DNA of 64,000 bases from Claveliimonas bilis (GTDB taxonomy: Bacteria; Bacillota; Clostridia; Lachnospirales; Lachnospiraceae): assembly GCF_030296775.1 (NCBI RefSeq), contig NZ_AP027742.1, positions 3,038,001-3,102,000 of the forward strand, written 5' to 3'. Below are positions 37,891 through 47,093 of the stretch, in pieces. The position numbers and the translations under genes are program-made. The notes under the pieces are model-generated. The model was not told the DNA's origin. It saw only the letters and a list, made by a program, of their open reading frames with translations, and made no database searches. How positions within the stretch are numbered: position 1 is the first letter of the stretch; every line of letters begins with the position of its first letter.

Positions 37891-38781
37891 CATGATCGGA
37901 TTAAATTCATATATAACTCTTAGGATTCCATTATTCTGAATTGCTGTGTAAGCTTCCTTTCCGAAAGACGTCGTATAAAGAAACGTGACAAACATAAACA
38001 AAACCCACACGATGATCAGCGCCCCTCCCGCACCGAGAATCCCCCCGGCAAGGCGGTTGATCAATCCGAGCACCGGCAAATTCGCTATAATGTCCAATGC
38101 AAAAATAACGGCGCGAAGTATAATCGTAATAATAATAAAGGTAAGAATAAATGCCAGAATATTAATGATCAGTTTTGCCGCTGCTTTTGCTATATACTGC
38201 ACAAAAGTATCTGCGCCCAGCTTTTCATATATATCTTCATTATTATTTGTAAGCAGAAGTGATTTAAATATTTCCGGAATATCCGCCCCTTCTATCGCCG
38301 CCACTTGTGCATCCTTTGGTATTTCCGCTTCTTCCAGCAAGCTTTCACCCTCCTCGCCTCCAGAGCGCAGCCCGGAAAGAAGGCTGCTGGAAATTCCGTA
38401 CTCCGCCAACTCTTCATCCGATATATTCCCATTAATAATATCCTGTATTGTAATGCCCGCCGCATTCAGCTGTTCTTCTGTAATGCCCGCTGCATTCAAC
38501 GCTCTTCTGATATTCTCCTCCGTCATCATAGAGCCGGTATTTTCCTCGTCTCCCGATGAAAACATACCACCAATGGCGCTTACCGCCTGATCCTCAATCA
38601 TAGTATCCAGCGGAGTCATACTTATAATCCCTTCGCTCACATAGGGCGTGAGGAAAAATACCAGCACAAAAGTTACGATAGTCGCTGCCAAAGATACTGC
38701 TATTTTGACTGCTCCTCTGTAAATTCCTACTACAATGCAGATCAAAAAAATGATCCCTGTTGTAATCACTATCCAATTCAT
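37867..38781 (-). CDS. CvpA family membrane protein with a large internal insertion
   Basis: 304 residues. First helix IVITTGIIFLICIVVGIYRG and a second at about 27-47. A hydrophilic stretch of about 140 residues (55-195), rich in Glu/Gly/Ser and with a near-repeat AAGITEEQLNAAGITIQDI, lies between the helix pairs. The C-terminal CvpA signature GLINRLAGGILGAGGALIIV is intact. The family in E. coli is linked to colicin V export and envelope maintenance; its biochemical role is unclear. It starts 9 bases after the DUF5711 gene in an operon. Confidence 0.85.
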   Translation of the reverse strand: MNWIVITTGIIFLICIVVGIYRGAVKIAVSLAATIVTFVLVFFLTPYVSEGIISMTPLDTMIEDQAVSAIGGMFSSGDEENTGSMMTEENIRRALNAAGITEEQLNAAGITIQDIINGNISDEELAEYGISSSLLSGLRSGGEEGESLLEEAEIPKDAQVAAIEGADIPEIFKSLLLTNNNEDIYEKLGADTFVQYIAKAAAKLIINILAFILTFIIITIILRAVIFALDIIANLPVLGLINRLAGGILGAGGALIIVWVLFMFVTFLYTTSFGKEAYTAIQNNGILRVIYEFNPIMKLAVTLR

Positions 38782-38790
38782 AAGCTCTCC

Positions 38791-40026
38791 TTATTTTACA
38801 AACCGAACCACTTCCATTCCGTTTGCATTCATCACAATGTATTTATTAACGCCCAGGATCGGGAACATTTCCTGTATTGTCTCATTCAGTTCTCCGTCAA
38901 ATTTTTTGATTCCGTTTCTTGTAAAAACGCTGCACTTTTTCCCTTCATACATAATAACCTGACTGCCGCATATTTTTACGTTGGAATAATCTCCACTGAA
39001 ATTTTCGGAGAGGACCTTCTTTCCGTTTTTATTGTAAAGACAGAGTTCATTCCCTTCTTCTCCTTCATTTTTCAGTATAAGTCCTATATATCTTGTGCTG
39101 TAAAATACGCTTTTTATTTCTTTCTCCAGCTCTACTGTCTGAGCCAGTTTAGGCCTTTCCTTCCCTTTATAGATCAGCAATCGATTATTTCCTACAATCA
39201 CAGACGTTTCCTGATCAAGGAAAAAAGCGGAAGGAGCTGTCATATCTTCATAATTATCCGTCACAATTTCATAATTATCAGCTTCCTTTCCTCCTTCTCC
39301 GAAATTATAGTAATATACATTTGTCGATGCTTTTCCATTCTGGATCACAAGATAAGATACCAGAAGGATTGTTCCGTCATCCGACAAACTGATGTTGAGA
39401 GGATATCCGGTTCCCGTCAGAGACGCCGACAATTCTGCAAGCACATTTCCCGCCGCATCATAACATATAATCTGCGGCGAAGCATCATCTTTCAAAATAG
39501 CCGCCACAATACCCTGGGAAGATACTGCGATTTTCTCTATGGGCCGCGTAGTCTCTATTTCTCCCTTTAAACCTTCTTTTGTAAATACTTCAATACTGTT
39601 TCCGCCTTTGTCCGCAACTGCTGCCGATTCTCCGTAAACAGTAATAACCGGATTTTGAATCTGATAAGACTGATTCCACTCTTCCTCTCCTTTTCTATTG
39701 AGAAAAGATATTCCATCCCGGCTGTATTTAAGCACTCCGTCGGCAAATTCTTTGTAACTGCTGTTCCCCGAATTTTCCGAACGATAAACATCAATTGTTC
39801 TTACCGATGTATATGTCTGGAGCTGAATAACCAGATACACCCCGATCAAAGCCAGTATAACTGCCGCTGTGCCGATGATCGTTCGCCGGCGCATTTTCGT
39901 CTTATGGCTTTTGATCTGCTCTTCCAGCTCCTCTATAGAGTAATCCTCCATGCCCTCTGTCGGCATCTTCTGTGTCTGTTCCTTTTCCTGCTCTCCCTGG
40001 AGTTTACTTTTTTTCCTTAGCTTCAT
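38791..40026 (-). CDS. DUF5711 family membrane-anchored beta-propeller-like protein
   Basis: 411 residues. Cytoplasmic Lys/Glu-rich N-terminus, one membrane helix (about 50-68, TIIGTAAVILALIGVYLVIQ), and an external domain of repeated beta-strand units with WD/PQQ-like phrases (SFLNRKGEEEWNQSYQIQNP, VFTKEGLKGEIETT, CLYNKNGKKVLSENF). This matches DUF5711 proteins of Lachnospiraceae. Function unknown; co-transcribed with cvpA. Confidence 0.8.
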   Translation of the reverse strand: MKLRKKSKLQGEQEKEQTQKMPTEGMEDYSIEELEEQIKSHKTKMRRRTIIGTAAVILALIGVYLVIQLQTYTSVRTIDVYRSENSGNSSYKEFADGVLKYSRDGISFLNRKGEEEWNQSYQIQNPVITVYGESAAVADKGGNSIEVFTKEGLKGEIETTRPIEKIAVSSQGIVAAILKDDASPQIICYDAAGNVLAELSASLTGTGYPLNISLSDDGTILLVSYLVIQNGKASTNVYYYNFGEGGKEADNYEIVTDNYEDMTAPSAFFLDQETSVIVGNNRLLIYKGKERPKLAQTVELEKEIKSVFYSTRYIGLILKNEGEEGNELCLYNKNGKKVLSENFSGDYSNVKICGSQVIMYEGKKCSVFTRNGIKKFDGELNETIQEMFPILGVNKYIVMNANGMEVVRFVK

Positions 40027-40080
40027 AAATCAACCTCTTTAGTCTACGTTATGCGTACAGTATAACACACTCTTCCCCTG

Positions 40081-41169
40081 TTATGGTAGCAGCAATTTCT
40101 GACCAATGAAAATAAGGTTCCCATCTGTGAGCCCGTTCATTTTACAGATTGCCTCCGCTTCTTCTGTTGTTCCGTACAATTTCAGGCTGATCTTGTCCAA
40201 TGTATCTCCCCTTTGTACTGTATAATAATCTTCCTCGCTTAATTCTTCCTGTATGGTAGATGTAGGAGGCTGTATGTCCGAAGAAGCCTCTTCCTCCTGC
40301 CCGCTATCCCCCTGGGCAGCCGCCTCCTCACTGTCCGGATCACCTGCCGCTTTCGCATCAGCGCCGGCTTCCGGCTGCCTCTCTTCCTCGCCGCTGCCCT
40401 GCACGGATTTTGACAGCGTTTCTATAGAAGACTGTACAGAGTTCATCTTATCATAATTATTCATGGTCGAGATACCGATTGCCAGCACTACCACAACCAG
40501 CAGCGCACTTGTAAGATATACCAGCTTGGAATTATTTTTCTGCTCCTGCACTTCCATTTTTTCTTTTATCGCAGAACGAAAATTCTTTGCAGCTCGATCC
40601 TCAACCACTTCACTGGGTGTCACGCCAATCTGCCGCCGTGTATTGATCATGTAATTCTGCATCTCCGGGTTTTTTTCATAGAAAATATAATATCCGCCCA
40701 TCTGCATTAATTCATGATATTTGTATGCGAAATAAATCTCTTCATCCTCTTCTGCATGCTTTAATATGAAAATACTATTCTTCTTTGTAAAAATCTGTTC
40801 ATGGATCTTCACCATGCTGCCGGACAATGTCATCGGCCTGCCGGGAGCGATCAGGAACCACCCTACTATATCTTTTTCCGGAAAATAAGTTTTGCACTCC
40901 TCCTTTGCTTCTTCCAGAATACCGGGCAGGATCTTGATCTCCCCTGCATTTTCTTCTACTTCCTTTATCTGGACCGCACCGGTAATGCACACACATTCCT
41001 GTCCTTCTATCGACAGGCTTTCTCCCATCAGAAGCGCTCCTACAGGCATGTCCGACGCCTTGTCCCTTAACTGGGCAAGGTAAGTATCTACGTAATCTTC
41101 CACGTAAATTTTGGGCGTGTCACATACGTTTCCTACCTGCCTTACATTCTTCGGAAACTTTCTTTCCAT
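40081..41169 (-). CDS. MPN-like domain, membrane helix and LysM domain protein
   Basis: 362 residues. Residues 15-180 resemble an MPN/JAB fold (VGALLMGESLSIEGQECVCI, GWFLIAPGRPMTLSGS, YFAYKYHELMQMGGYYIFYE), but the His-x-His and Asp of the JAMM zinc site are missing, so it is probably non-catalytic. A helix at about 216-236 (LVYLTSALLVVVVLAIGIST) crosses the membrane. A Glu/Ala/Gly-rich linker leads to one C-terminal LysM domain (YYTVQRGDTLDKISLKLYGT). N-terminus inside, LysM outside binding peptidoglycan. Ribosome binding site GAGGTGAGAG upstream. Confidence 0.8.
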   Translation of the reverse strand: MERKFPKNVRQVGNVCDTPKIYVEDYVDTYLAQLRDKASDMPVGALLMGESLSIEGQECVCITGAVQIKEVEENAGEIKILPGILEEAKEECKTYFPEKDIVGWFLIAPGRPMTLSGSMVKIHEQIFTKKNSIFILKHAEEDEEIYFAYKYHELMQMGGYYIFYEKNPEMQNYMINTRRQIGVTPSEVVEDRAAKNFRSAIKEKMEVQEQKNNSKLVYLTSALLVVVVLAIGISTMNNYDKMNSVQSSIETLSKSVQGSGEEERQPEAGADAKAAGDPDSEEAAAQGDSGQEEEASSDIQPPTSTIQEELSEEDYYTVQRGDTLDKISLKLYGTTEEAEAICKMNGLTDGNLIFIGQKLLLP

Positions 41170-41331
41170 ATACTCTCACCTCATTGCATATTTTTGATTA
41201 TCATAGCATAAGGTTTTTGCGCATTTTATCATAAGCTGGAGCCTGTCCACAGAAGTTTCCGTTTTCTTTTTTCCACCTTCGACATCTTCCGTCTGTCTCC
41301 GGCATACAGCTTTGTTCTTTTCTGTCAGAAT

Positions 41332-41360
41332 AAAAAAGGCAGCTACACGCCGCCTTTTTT
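41332..41360 (-). terminator. Intrinsic terminator of the LytTR gene
   Basis: AAAAAAGGC/GCCTTTTTT stem overlapping the last codons, with a T-run on the minus strand. Confidence 0.8.
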
Positions 41361-41810
41361 CATATTTTCTTCTGTCCATTTTTCAAATGTATCTCTTGTC
41401 TGCTTCCAGTGAGATCTGCTGATGGGAACCTTGTCTCCGCTGCGAAGTGTGATTTCCGCTCTTCCAAAGATACGGATTTTCTCCAGATTCACAATAAAAC
41501 TGTTATGGCACATTACAAATCTTTCCTTATCCAGATACGCTTCCACCTCTGACATCTTCATGGTCGTAAGGACAATCCCATTTAATGTGTGAATTTTGGT
41601 GATCCTTTTATCCCTCTCTATATATTCAATTTCTTCTTCATCAAGAACAAATTCATTCTTCCGATAGGGAAGAACAAGAAATCTTTTTCTGCTGCACTTA
41701 TTTTCCTCCATATATCCCATTATCTTTTCCAGATATTGTTTTAATATCTTTCGATCATCTTTCTTTTCCCCATCAAATCCGCTTTCGTGAAGCGTTGTAG
41801 TCTGATGCAT
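41343..41810 (-). CDS. LytTR DNA-binding domain regulator
   Basis: 155 residues, ATG behind GGAGGG. The C-terminal ~95 residues are a LytTR domain (FVLDEEEIEYIERDKRITKI, LTTMKMSEVEAYLDKERFVM, CHNSFIVNLEKIR, VPISRSHWKQTRDTF). The ~50-residue N-terminal part has no receiver domain; it is a short Lys-rich segment. Such stand-alone LytTR proteins control nearby membrane or bacteriocin-like genes in Firmicutes. Targets here are unknown. Confidence 0.9.
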   Translation of the reverse strand: MHQTTTLHESGFDGEKKDDRKILKQYLEKIMGYMEENKCSRKRFLVLPYRKNEFVLDEEEIEYIERDKRITKIHTLNGIVLTTMKMSEVEAYLDKERFVMCHNSFIVNLEKIRIFGRAEITLRSGDKVPISRSHWKQTRDTFEKWTEENMKKGGV

Positions 41811-41973
41811 CCCGCTCCCTCCTCACATACCTTTCCTGTTACCGGCATTCCCCTATTTCGCCAAAAAACTTCATCTTTAGAAGTATTTTATCAATTAATT
41901 GGTCTAATATCAATATAAATACGTTGCCTTTTTAACATACTAGACACAGAAAATATTTTGGGCAGGGATCGAT

Positions 41974-42243
41974 ATGAAAATATACTGGAACGGAAAAACA
42001 AAAAATATCATTGGCCCATCCATCCGGGTGCTGCGCAAACAGGCAAAACTGACCCAAAAAGAACTTGCAGAAAAGTTACAGCTTCAGGGTTATGATTTCA
42101 GTGATCTGACGATCCTTAGAATTGAACAGGGTAGCCGTTTTGTTCCTGACTATGAAGTACTGGCTCTTGCACGCTTCTTCCAGGTCAGCCCAAACACTCT
42201 GCTGGATGGCTCTGTTATTTCCGAAAAAAAAAGCAGCCCATGA
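41974..42243 (+). CDS. XRE family small helix-turn-helix protein
   Basis: 89 residues. Helix-turn-helix: IGPSIRVLRKQAKLTQKELA, QGYDFSDLTILRIEQGSRFV, LALARFFQVSPNTLLDG. Single DNA-binding domain of Cro/C1 type without a sensor. The ribosome binding site is modest (GCAGGGA). Convergent with transketolase. Confidence 0.88.
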   Translation: MKIYWNGKTKNIIGPSIRVLRKQAKLTQKELAEKLQLQGYDFSDLTILRIEQGSRFVPDYEVLALARFFQVSPNTLLDGSVISEKKSSP

Positions 42244-42260
42244 CAGGTGCTGCTTTTTTA
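42224..42260. terminator. Bidirectional intrinsic terminator
   Basis: A-run, GCAGC/GCTGC stem and T-run between the XRE gene and the transketolase C-terminal subunit gene. It overlaps the XRE stop. Confidence 0.8.
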
Positions 42261-42263
42261 TTG

Positions 42264-43205
42264 CTATTCGCAGAATTTCTTTACTTTTTCATAGATACTT
42301 TCGGCATCTAATCCGTATTTGCGGATCAATTCTACAGCCGGACCGGATTCTCCAAATGTATCGTTGATACCGATCTTCATCACTTTCGCCGGAGCTTTTT
42401 CCGCAACTACATCACATACTGCACTTCCCAGGCCTCCGATAATAGAATGCTCTTCCACTGTCACGATCTTGCCTGTCTTTGCAGCTGCACTGATCACAGC
42501 TTCCTCATCCAGAGGTTTGATGGTATGCATATTAACCACCTGTGCACTGATCCCATCTGCTTCAAGCTTCTTCGCTGCTTCCAGAGATTCTGACACAGTA
42601 AGACCTGTAGCAATAATGGTAACGTCTGTTCCCTCACGGAGAACAACTGCCTTGCCAAGCTCAAATTTGTAATCCGGATTATCGTTGATAACCGGAACTG
42701 CAAGACGTCCAAAACGCAGATATACAGGGCCCTGATGTTCATAAGCCGCTTCTACCGCTGCTTTTGCCTCCACATCATCGGAAGGATTGATCACAACCAT
42801 ACCCGGAATGGTTCTCATCAGCGCGATATCCTCGTTGCACTGATGGGTAGCCCCGTCCTCTCCTACAGAGATGCCGGCATGTGTCGCTCCGATCTTCACA
42901 TTTAATTTCGGATAGCCGATGGAGTTTCTCACCTGCTCAAACGCACGCCCTGCTGCAAACATGGCAAAAGAGCTTGCAAAAGGAACCTTCCCTGTTGCTG
43001 CGATTCCCGCTGCAACTCCCATCATATTGGACTCCGCAATACCACAGTCTATATGACGCTCCGGAAACGCTTTCTTGAATACGCCTGTCTTTGTAGCTGC
43101 TGCCAGGTCGGCGTCCAGGACTACAATGTCCTCATGTTTTTTCCCAAGTTCTGCCAATGCATTTCCATAGCTTTCTCTTGTAGCAATTTTCTTTACATCT
43201 GACAT
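42264..43205 (-). CDS. Transketolase, C-terminal subunit (Pyr and C domains)
   Basis: 313 residues. It contains the pyrimidine-binding domain (ESYGNALAELGKKHEDIVVL, DCGIAESNMMGVAAGIAATG with the catalytic Glu, GEDGATHQCNEDIALMRTIP) and the C-terminal domain (EEHSIIGGLGSAVCDVVAEK). With the upstream gene it forms a split transketolase of the pentose phosphate pathway. Start overlaps the upstream stop by 13 bases, ensuring paired synthesis. Confidence 0.95.
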   Translation of the reverse strand: MSDVKKIATRESYGNALAELGKKHEDIVVLDADLAAATKTGVFKKAFPERHIDCGIAESNMMGVAAGIAATGKVPFASSFAMFAAGRAFEQVRNSIGYPKLNVKIGATHAGISVGEDGATHQCNEDIALMRTIPGMVVINPSDDVEAKAAVEAAYEHQGPVYLRFGRLAVPVINDNPDYKFELGKAVVLREGTDVTIIATGLTVSESLEAAKKLEADGISAQVVNMHTIKPLDEEAVISAAAKTGKIVTVEEHSIIGGLGSAVCDVVAEKAPAKVMKIGINDTFGESGPAVELIRKYGLDAESIYEKVKKFCE

Positions 43206-44029
43206 ATTGCTTCACCTGCCTTTTCTAACTCTTCCATTGCAGCTGCATACTGCTCATCATTTGGAGCGCTTCCATGCCAGGAAACCTGATTTTCCATAAA
43301 GGAAACTCCTTTTCCTTTCACTGTCTTTGCAATAATAGCTGTCGGCTGCCCTTTCGTCTCTCTTGCTTCCTTAAACGCTGCCGCTATCTCATCAAAATTA
43401 TGTCCGTCAATATTGATAACATGGAAATTAAATGCCTCAAATTTCTTATCGATCGGGTACGGAGAATTAACTTCTGTAATTTTACCGTCAATCTGGAGAT
43501 TATTATTGTCCACGATCACAACCAGGTTGTCCAGTTTGCGGTGAGCTGCCAGCATAGCCGCCTCCCACACCTGGCCTTCCTGAATCTCGCCATCACCCAG
43601 AAGTGTGTACACACGGTATGTGTCACCGGATAATTTGGCTGAAATCGCCATTCCCACTGCTGCTGAAATTCCCTGTCCCAGAGATCCTGAAGACATATCC
43701 ACTCCCGGAATATGCTTCATATCCGGATGTCCCTGGAGATAAGAGCCTGTCTTACGAAGCGTAGTCAGATCTTCTACCGGGAAAAAACCTTTCTGTGCCA
43801 GTGCAGAATAATATCCCGGTGCTGTATGTCCTTTGGACAGCACAAACCGGTCACGATCTGCCTTTTTCGGATTTTTTGGATCGATATTCATCTCTTCAAA
43901 ATAGAGATACGTATAAATATCTGCTGCAGACAAAGATCCGCCCGGATGTCCGGACTTCGCACTGTGAGTTGCAGTAAGCACTCCCTTTCGGATCTCATTT
44001 GCAGTCTTCATTAATTCTTTTTTATTCAT
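43193..44029 (-). CDS. Transketolase, N-terminal subunit (PP domain)
   Basis: 278 residues. Thiamine diphosphate domain: SAKSGHPGGSLSAADIYTYL, DRFVLSKGHTAPGYYSALAQ, GSLGQGISAAVGMAISAKLS, LLGDGEIQEGQVWEAAMLAA with the GDG-N metal motif completed by VIVDNNNLQIDG. It works as a complex with the downstream subunit. Ribosome binding site GGAGGCAA. Operon with transaldolase. Confidence 0.95.
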   Translation of the reverse strand: MNKKELMKTANEIRKGVLTATHSAKSGHPGGSLSAADIYTYLYFEEMNIDPKNPKKADRDRFVLSKGHTAPGYYSALAQKGFFPVEDLTTLRKTGSYLQGHPDMKHIPGVDMSSGSLGQGISAAVGMAISAKLSGDTYRVYTLLGDGEIQEGQVWEAAMLAAHRKLDNLVVIVDNNNLQIDGKITEVNSPYPIDKKFEAFNFHVINIDGHNFDEIAAAFKEARETKGQPTAIIAKTVKGKGVSFMENQVSWHGSAPNDEQYAAAMEELEKAGEAICQM

Positions 44030-44068
44030 GAAAATTGCCTCCTGCTTTTATTCATCAGCCCTCTTAAC

Positions 44069-44725
44069 CTATTCCCCAAATACAGCTTTATAGTCGGCCT
44101 GGAATTTCTCGATTCCCACATCTGTCAGAGGATGTTTTGTCATTTTCTCAATAACTGCATACGGTACAGTTGCAATATGTGCTCCTGCCAGCGCGCAGTC
44201 TGTTACATGCATTGGATGACGTATACTTGCTGCAATGATCTGTGTGTCAATATCTCCTGCGATCTCGAAGATTTCTGCAATTTCACGGATCAGATCCACA
44301 CCTCTTACAGAAATATCATCCAGACGTCCCAGGAATGGAGATACATAAGTCGCCCCTGCTCTTGCTGCCAGAAGAGCCTGGTTTGCAGTAAAGATCAGTG
44401 TAACATTTGTCTTGATTCCCTCGGATGAAAGCTGTTTGCAGGCCTTAAGTCCTTCTACAGTCATAGGAATCTTCACAACCATGTTGGGATGGATCTTCGC
44501 AATCTCACGTCCTTCTTTGATCATCCCTTCAGCGTCAACTGTTGTAGCCTTTACTTCACCGCTGATCGGACCGTCCACGATAGACGCAATCTCCGCGATC
44601 ACTTCTTCAAACACGCGTCCTTCCTTTGCGATCAAAGACGGATTTGTCGTTACTCCACAGATCACGCCCATATCATTTGCCTTTTTGATATCCTCTACTT
44701 TGGCTGTGTCAATAAAAAATTTCAT
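44069..44725 (-). CDS. Transaldolase/fructose-6-phosphate aldolase, small type
   Basis: 218 residues from ATG 44725 behind AAGGAGGAA; an open extension to 44782 lacks a binding site. [53 protein letters not shown] with the Schiff-base Lys in the KIPM motif, and [20 protein letters not shown] are the MipB/TalC marks. Function in the non-oxidative pentose phosphate route fits its position before transketolase. Confidence 0.93.
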   Translation of the reverse strand: MKFFIDTAKVEDIKKANDMGVICGVTTNPSLIAKEGRVFEEVIAEIASIVDGPISGEVKATTVDAEGMIKEGREIAKIHPNMVVKIPMTVEGLKACKQLSSEGIKTNVTLIFTANQALLAARAGATYVSPFLGRLDDISVRGVDLIREIAEIFEIAGDIDTQIIAASIRHPMHVTDCALAGAHIATVPYAVIEKMTKHPLTDVGIEKFQADYKAVFGE

Positions 44726-44768
44726 CCTTATTTCCTCCTTTAAAATCGATGCTTGGTTCGTTGATTCT

Positions 44769-44798
44769 ATTATATCCTCCAAAGAAGAATCAGGTCAA
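44769..44798 (-). promoter_or_regulatory. Promoter of the transaldolase-transketolase operon
   Basis: Minus strand TTGACC (44793-44798), 18-bp spacer, TATAAT (44769-44774). An AT-rich inverted repeat of TTAATAA type lies upstream near 44813-44838. Confidence 0.75.
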
Positions 44799-44971
44799 TA
44801 GGACTCCTTTTTTATTAATAATTTATCTTATTAATTATATGGATTTATCAATGCATTGTTTTAACTCTTTTGCTGTTTTGATTATATAACCTGTCTTTTT
44901 GCCTGGATTTTAAATACTTTTATCCTGCTATCCAAAAATTATTATTAATATTTTCTTCAAATGCATTAATT

Positions 44972-46069
44972 TTATTTTTTTGCCCGCCTGGGATAGGAAG
45001 TTGTCCCTCTCTGGATCAGCTTCGGTTCATACTCCACATGGTAGGTACTGATGGGGTCAATGTCATAATATTTTGTCCGCTGGGACGCGATTTTCTTCAT
45101 AATGATATCGCAGGCATCCCTCCCTTTAAAGATGACGAAATGCTCAATTGTAGTAAGAGATACCTTATGCATTCTGGCAAACAGCGTATTATCGCATCCC
45201 ATAACAGAGATATCCCCCGGCACTTTCAGCTTTGCCTCCTGCAAAGCGTCCAGGATTCCGAAGGCGATCATATCGTTCAGTCCCACGATGGCTGTTACCT
45301 CTGTCCGTTCCTCCAGAAGCTCTTTTGTCAGCTCATAACCGATCAGATATTCCGAATCAATATGTGCCACATCCTGATCCAGTTCTTCTGCCGCTGCCCG
45401 GATCACAACCTGATCCTTTAGACCGGCCTTTTCAAACTCTTTCAGAAATCCTTCTACTCTCTTGGAGCGCTGTTTCTGCCTTACTGTAAGCGGAGGCGCT
45501 ATATAAGCAACTTTTTTGTGACCTAAATCCAGCAAATGTTTTGCCATGATCCGCCCCAGTTTGGAGTTGTCCAGCTCTACCGCATCCACATTAAGGCGTT
45601 CATTTTGATTATTTACTATGACAACAGGGATCTCCTCTGCCAGCTTTTCCACCGTATCCATAAAACAATGACTGGGATTGCAGGTATAGATAATCCCCAG
45701 CGGTTTAAGTGACTTCATCATTTTCAGATATCGTTCTTCCATTTTCAGGTCTCTTTGAGTATTACAGACAAAGAGGCCATATCCCTGCTCCTTTGCCCTC
45801 GACTCAATCCCTTGCAGAAGCATCACATAATATGGATTCGTCAAATTGGAACAGAATACGACCAACAGTTTTTCTCCCCGGCTCTCCCGGCGGAGTTTTC
45901 TCTTCGGAAGTACATACCCCAGTTCTCTGGCAGCCTTTTCCACTTTCTCTACTGTTTCTTTAGAGAAAGATACATTGTATTTTCTGTTAAGCACCATCGA
46001 TACTGTAGACTGTGAAACTCCTGCTGCCCGTGCAATATCAGTAGAAGTCACTTTTTTCTTACCAGACAT
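44972..46069 (-). CDS. LacI family transcriptional regulator
   Basis: 365 residues. LacI helix-turn-helix VTSTDIARAAGVSQSTVSMV with LNRKYNVSFSKETVEKVEKA, followed by a periplasmic-binding-like effector domain (LLVVFCSNLTNPYYVMLLQG, VTAIVGLNDMIAFGILDALQ, ISVMGCDNTLFARMHKVSLT). C-terminal basic tail. It starts 3 bases after recR, so it is the last gene of the pfk-dnaX-ybaB-recR transcript, and it lies upstream of the transaldolase-transketolase operon. A link between sugar sensing and that operon is inferred. Confidence 0.93.
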   Translation of the reverse strand: MSGKKKVTSTDIARAAGVSQSTVSMVLNRKYNVSFSKETVEKVEKAARELGYVLPKRKLRRESRGEKLLVVFCSNLTNPYYVMLLQGIESRAKEQGYGLFVCNTQRDLKMEERYLKMMKSLKPLGIIYTCNPSHCFMDTVEKLAEEIPVVIVNNQNERLNVDAVELDNSKLGRIMAKHLLDLGHKKVAYIAPPLTVRQKQRSKRVEGFLKEFEKAGLKDQVVIRAAAEELDQDVAHIDSEYLIGYELTKELLEERTEVTAIVGLNDMIAFGILDALQEAKLKVPGDISVMGCDNTLFARMHKVSLTTIEHFVIFKGRDACDIIMKKIASQRTKYYDIDPISTYHVEYEPKLIQRGTTSYPRRAKK

Positions 46070-46072
46070 TTT

Positions 46073-46669
46073 CTATATCTCCGTCCTTCCTTCCAGCGCC
46101 CGAAGAAGCGTTACCTCATCAATATATTCCAGATCTCCTCCTACAGGAACACCACTGGCAATACGGCTCACCTTAATCCCAACAGGTTTGATCAGTTTGC
46201 TGATATACATTGCAGTTGTTTCCCCCTCCAAGCTGGAATTGGTTGCGATGATCACCTCATTCACATCATCTCTTAAACGCTCCATCAGCTCTTTCAGCTT
46301 AATATCACCAGGCCCGATCCCCAGCATCGGAGAGATCGCGCCGTGAAGGACATGATAGACACCATCATATTTTCCCGTCTTTTCATAAGCTGCCAGATCT
46401 CTGGGTGTTTCCACTACCATAATCGTCTTGTGATCCCTCTCCTTGCTGGCACAGATAGGGCAGATTTCCTGATCTGTCAGTGTACAGCACACAGAACAGT
46501 AGCGGACATTTTCCTTTGCTTTCACGATCGTATCCGCCAGCTCACGCACCTGATCATCCGGCATATGGATCAAATGAAATGCCAGTCTTTGTGCGGACTT
46601 TGGTCCGATTCCAGGAAGCCGGGAAAACTGCTCAATCAGTTTGCTTATCTGACTGCTGTAATAATCCAT
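46073..46669 (-). CDS. recR: Recombination protein RecR
   Basis: 198 residues, usual length. Helix-hairpin-helix [20 protein letters not shown], zinc finger [18 protein letters not shown], Toprim segment [20 protein letters not shown], and Walker-like C-terminal [20 protein letters not shown]. It helps load RecA at gaps with RecF/RecO. Located after ybaB, the classic dnaX-ybaB-recR order. Confidence 0.97.
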   Translation of the reverse strand: MDYYSSQISKLIEQFSRLPGIGPKSAQRLAFHLIHMPDDQVRELADTIVKAKENVRYCSVCCTLTDQEICPICASKERDHKTIMVVETPRDLAAYEKTGKYDGVYHVLHGAISPMLGIGPGDIKLKELMERLRDDVNEVIIATNSSLEGETTAMYISKLIKPVGIKVSRIASGVPVGGDLEYIDEVTLLRALEGRTEI

Positions 46670-46687
46670 AGATCGTCACCGCCAAGC

Positions 46688-47038
46688 CTAGAAAAGTCCC
46701 GGCATTCCGCCGCCCATACCGCCGGTCAGCCGTGACATGCCGGCCGCCGATTCCGCATCGGCCTTGTCCATCGCTTCATTCACAGCTGCAACGATCATAT
46801 CTTCCAGCATTTCCACATCATCCGGATCTACCGCTTCTTCATCCAGCTTCACTTTCAGGAGCTTCTTTGTTCCGGAGACTGTCGCCTCTACCGCACCGCC
46901 CCCTGCTGTAGCAGAAAATTCCTTTGTCTCCATTTCTTTTGCCTGTTCTTCCATCTGACGCTGCATCTTCTGCGCCTGTTTCATTAAATTTGCCATGTTT
47001 CCCGGCATTCCTCCGGGAAATCCTCCTCTTTTCGCCAT
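46688..47038 (-). CDS. YbaB/EbfC family nucleoid-associated protein
   Basis: 116 residues. [20 protein letters not shown] coiled start, [40 protein letters not shown] core. Gly/Met-rich termini are usual in this group. DNA-binding dimer with unclear role. It sits 55 bases after dnaX. Confidence 0.95.
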   Translation of the reverse strand: MAKRGGFPGGMPGNMANLMKQAQKMQRQMEEQAKEMETKEFSATAGGGAVEATVSGTKKLLKVKLDEEAVDPDDVEMLEDMIVAAVNEAMDKADAESAAGMSRLTGGMGGGMPGLF

Positions 47039-47093
47039 GTAAATATCCTCCTTATTTCAAATACTGTTATTCCAAATATTGTGTGATAATGTC

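Noticed and set aside
41176-41379. 67-codon open frame on the minus strand between the LytTR and LysM genes
   Set aside because: It starts inside the LytTR gene and runs through that gene's terminator; composition is not protein-like.
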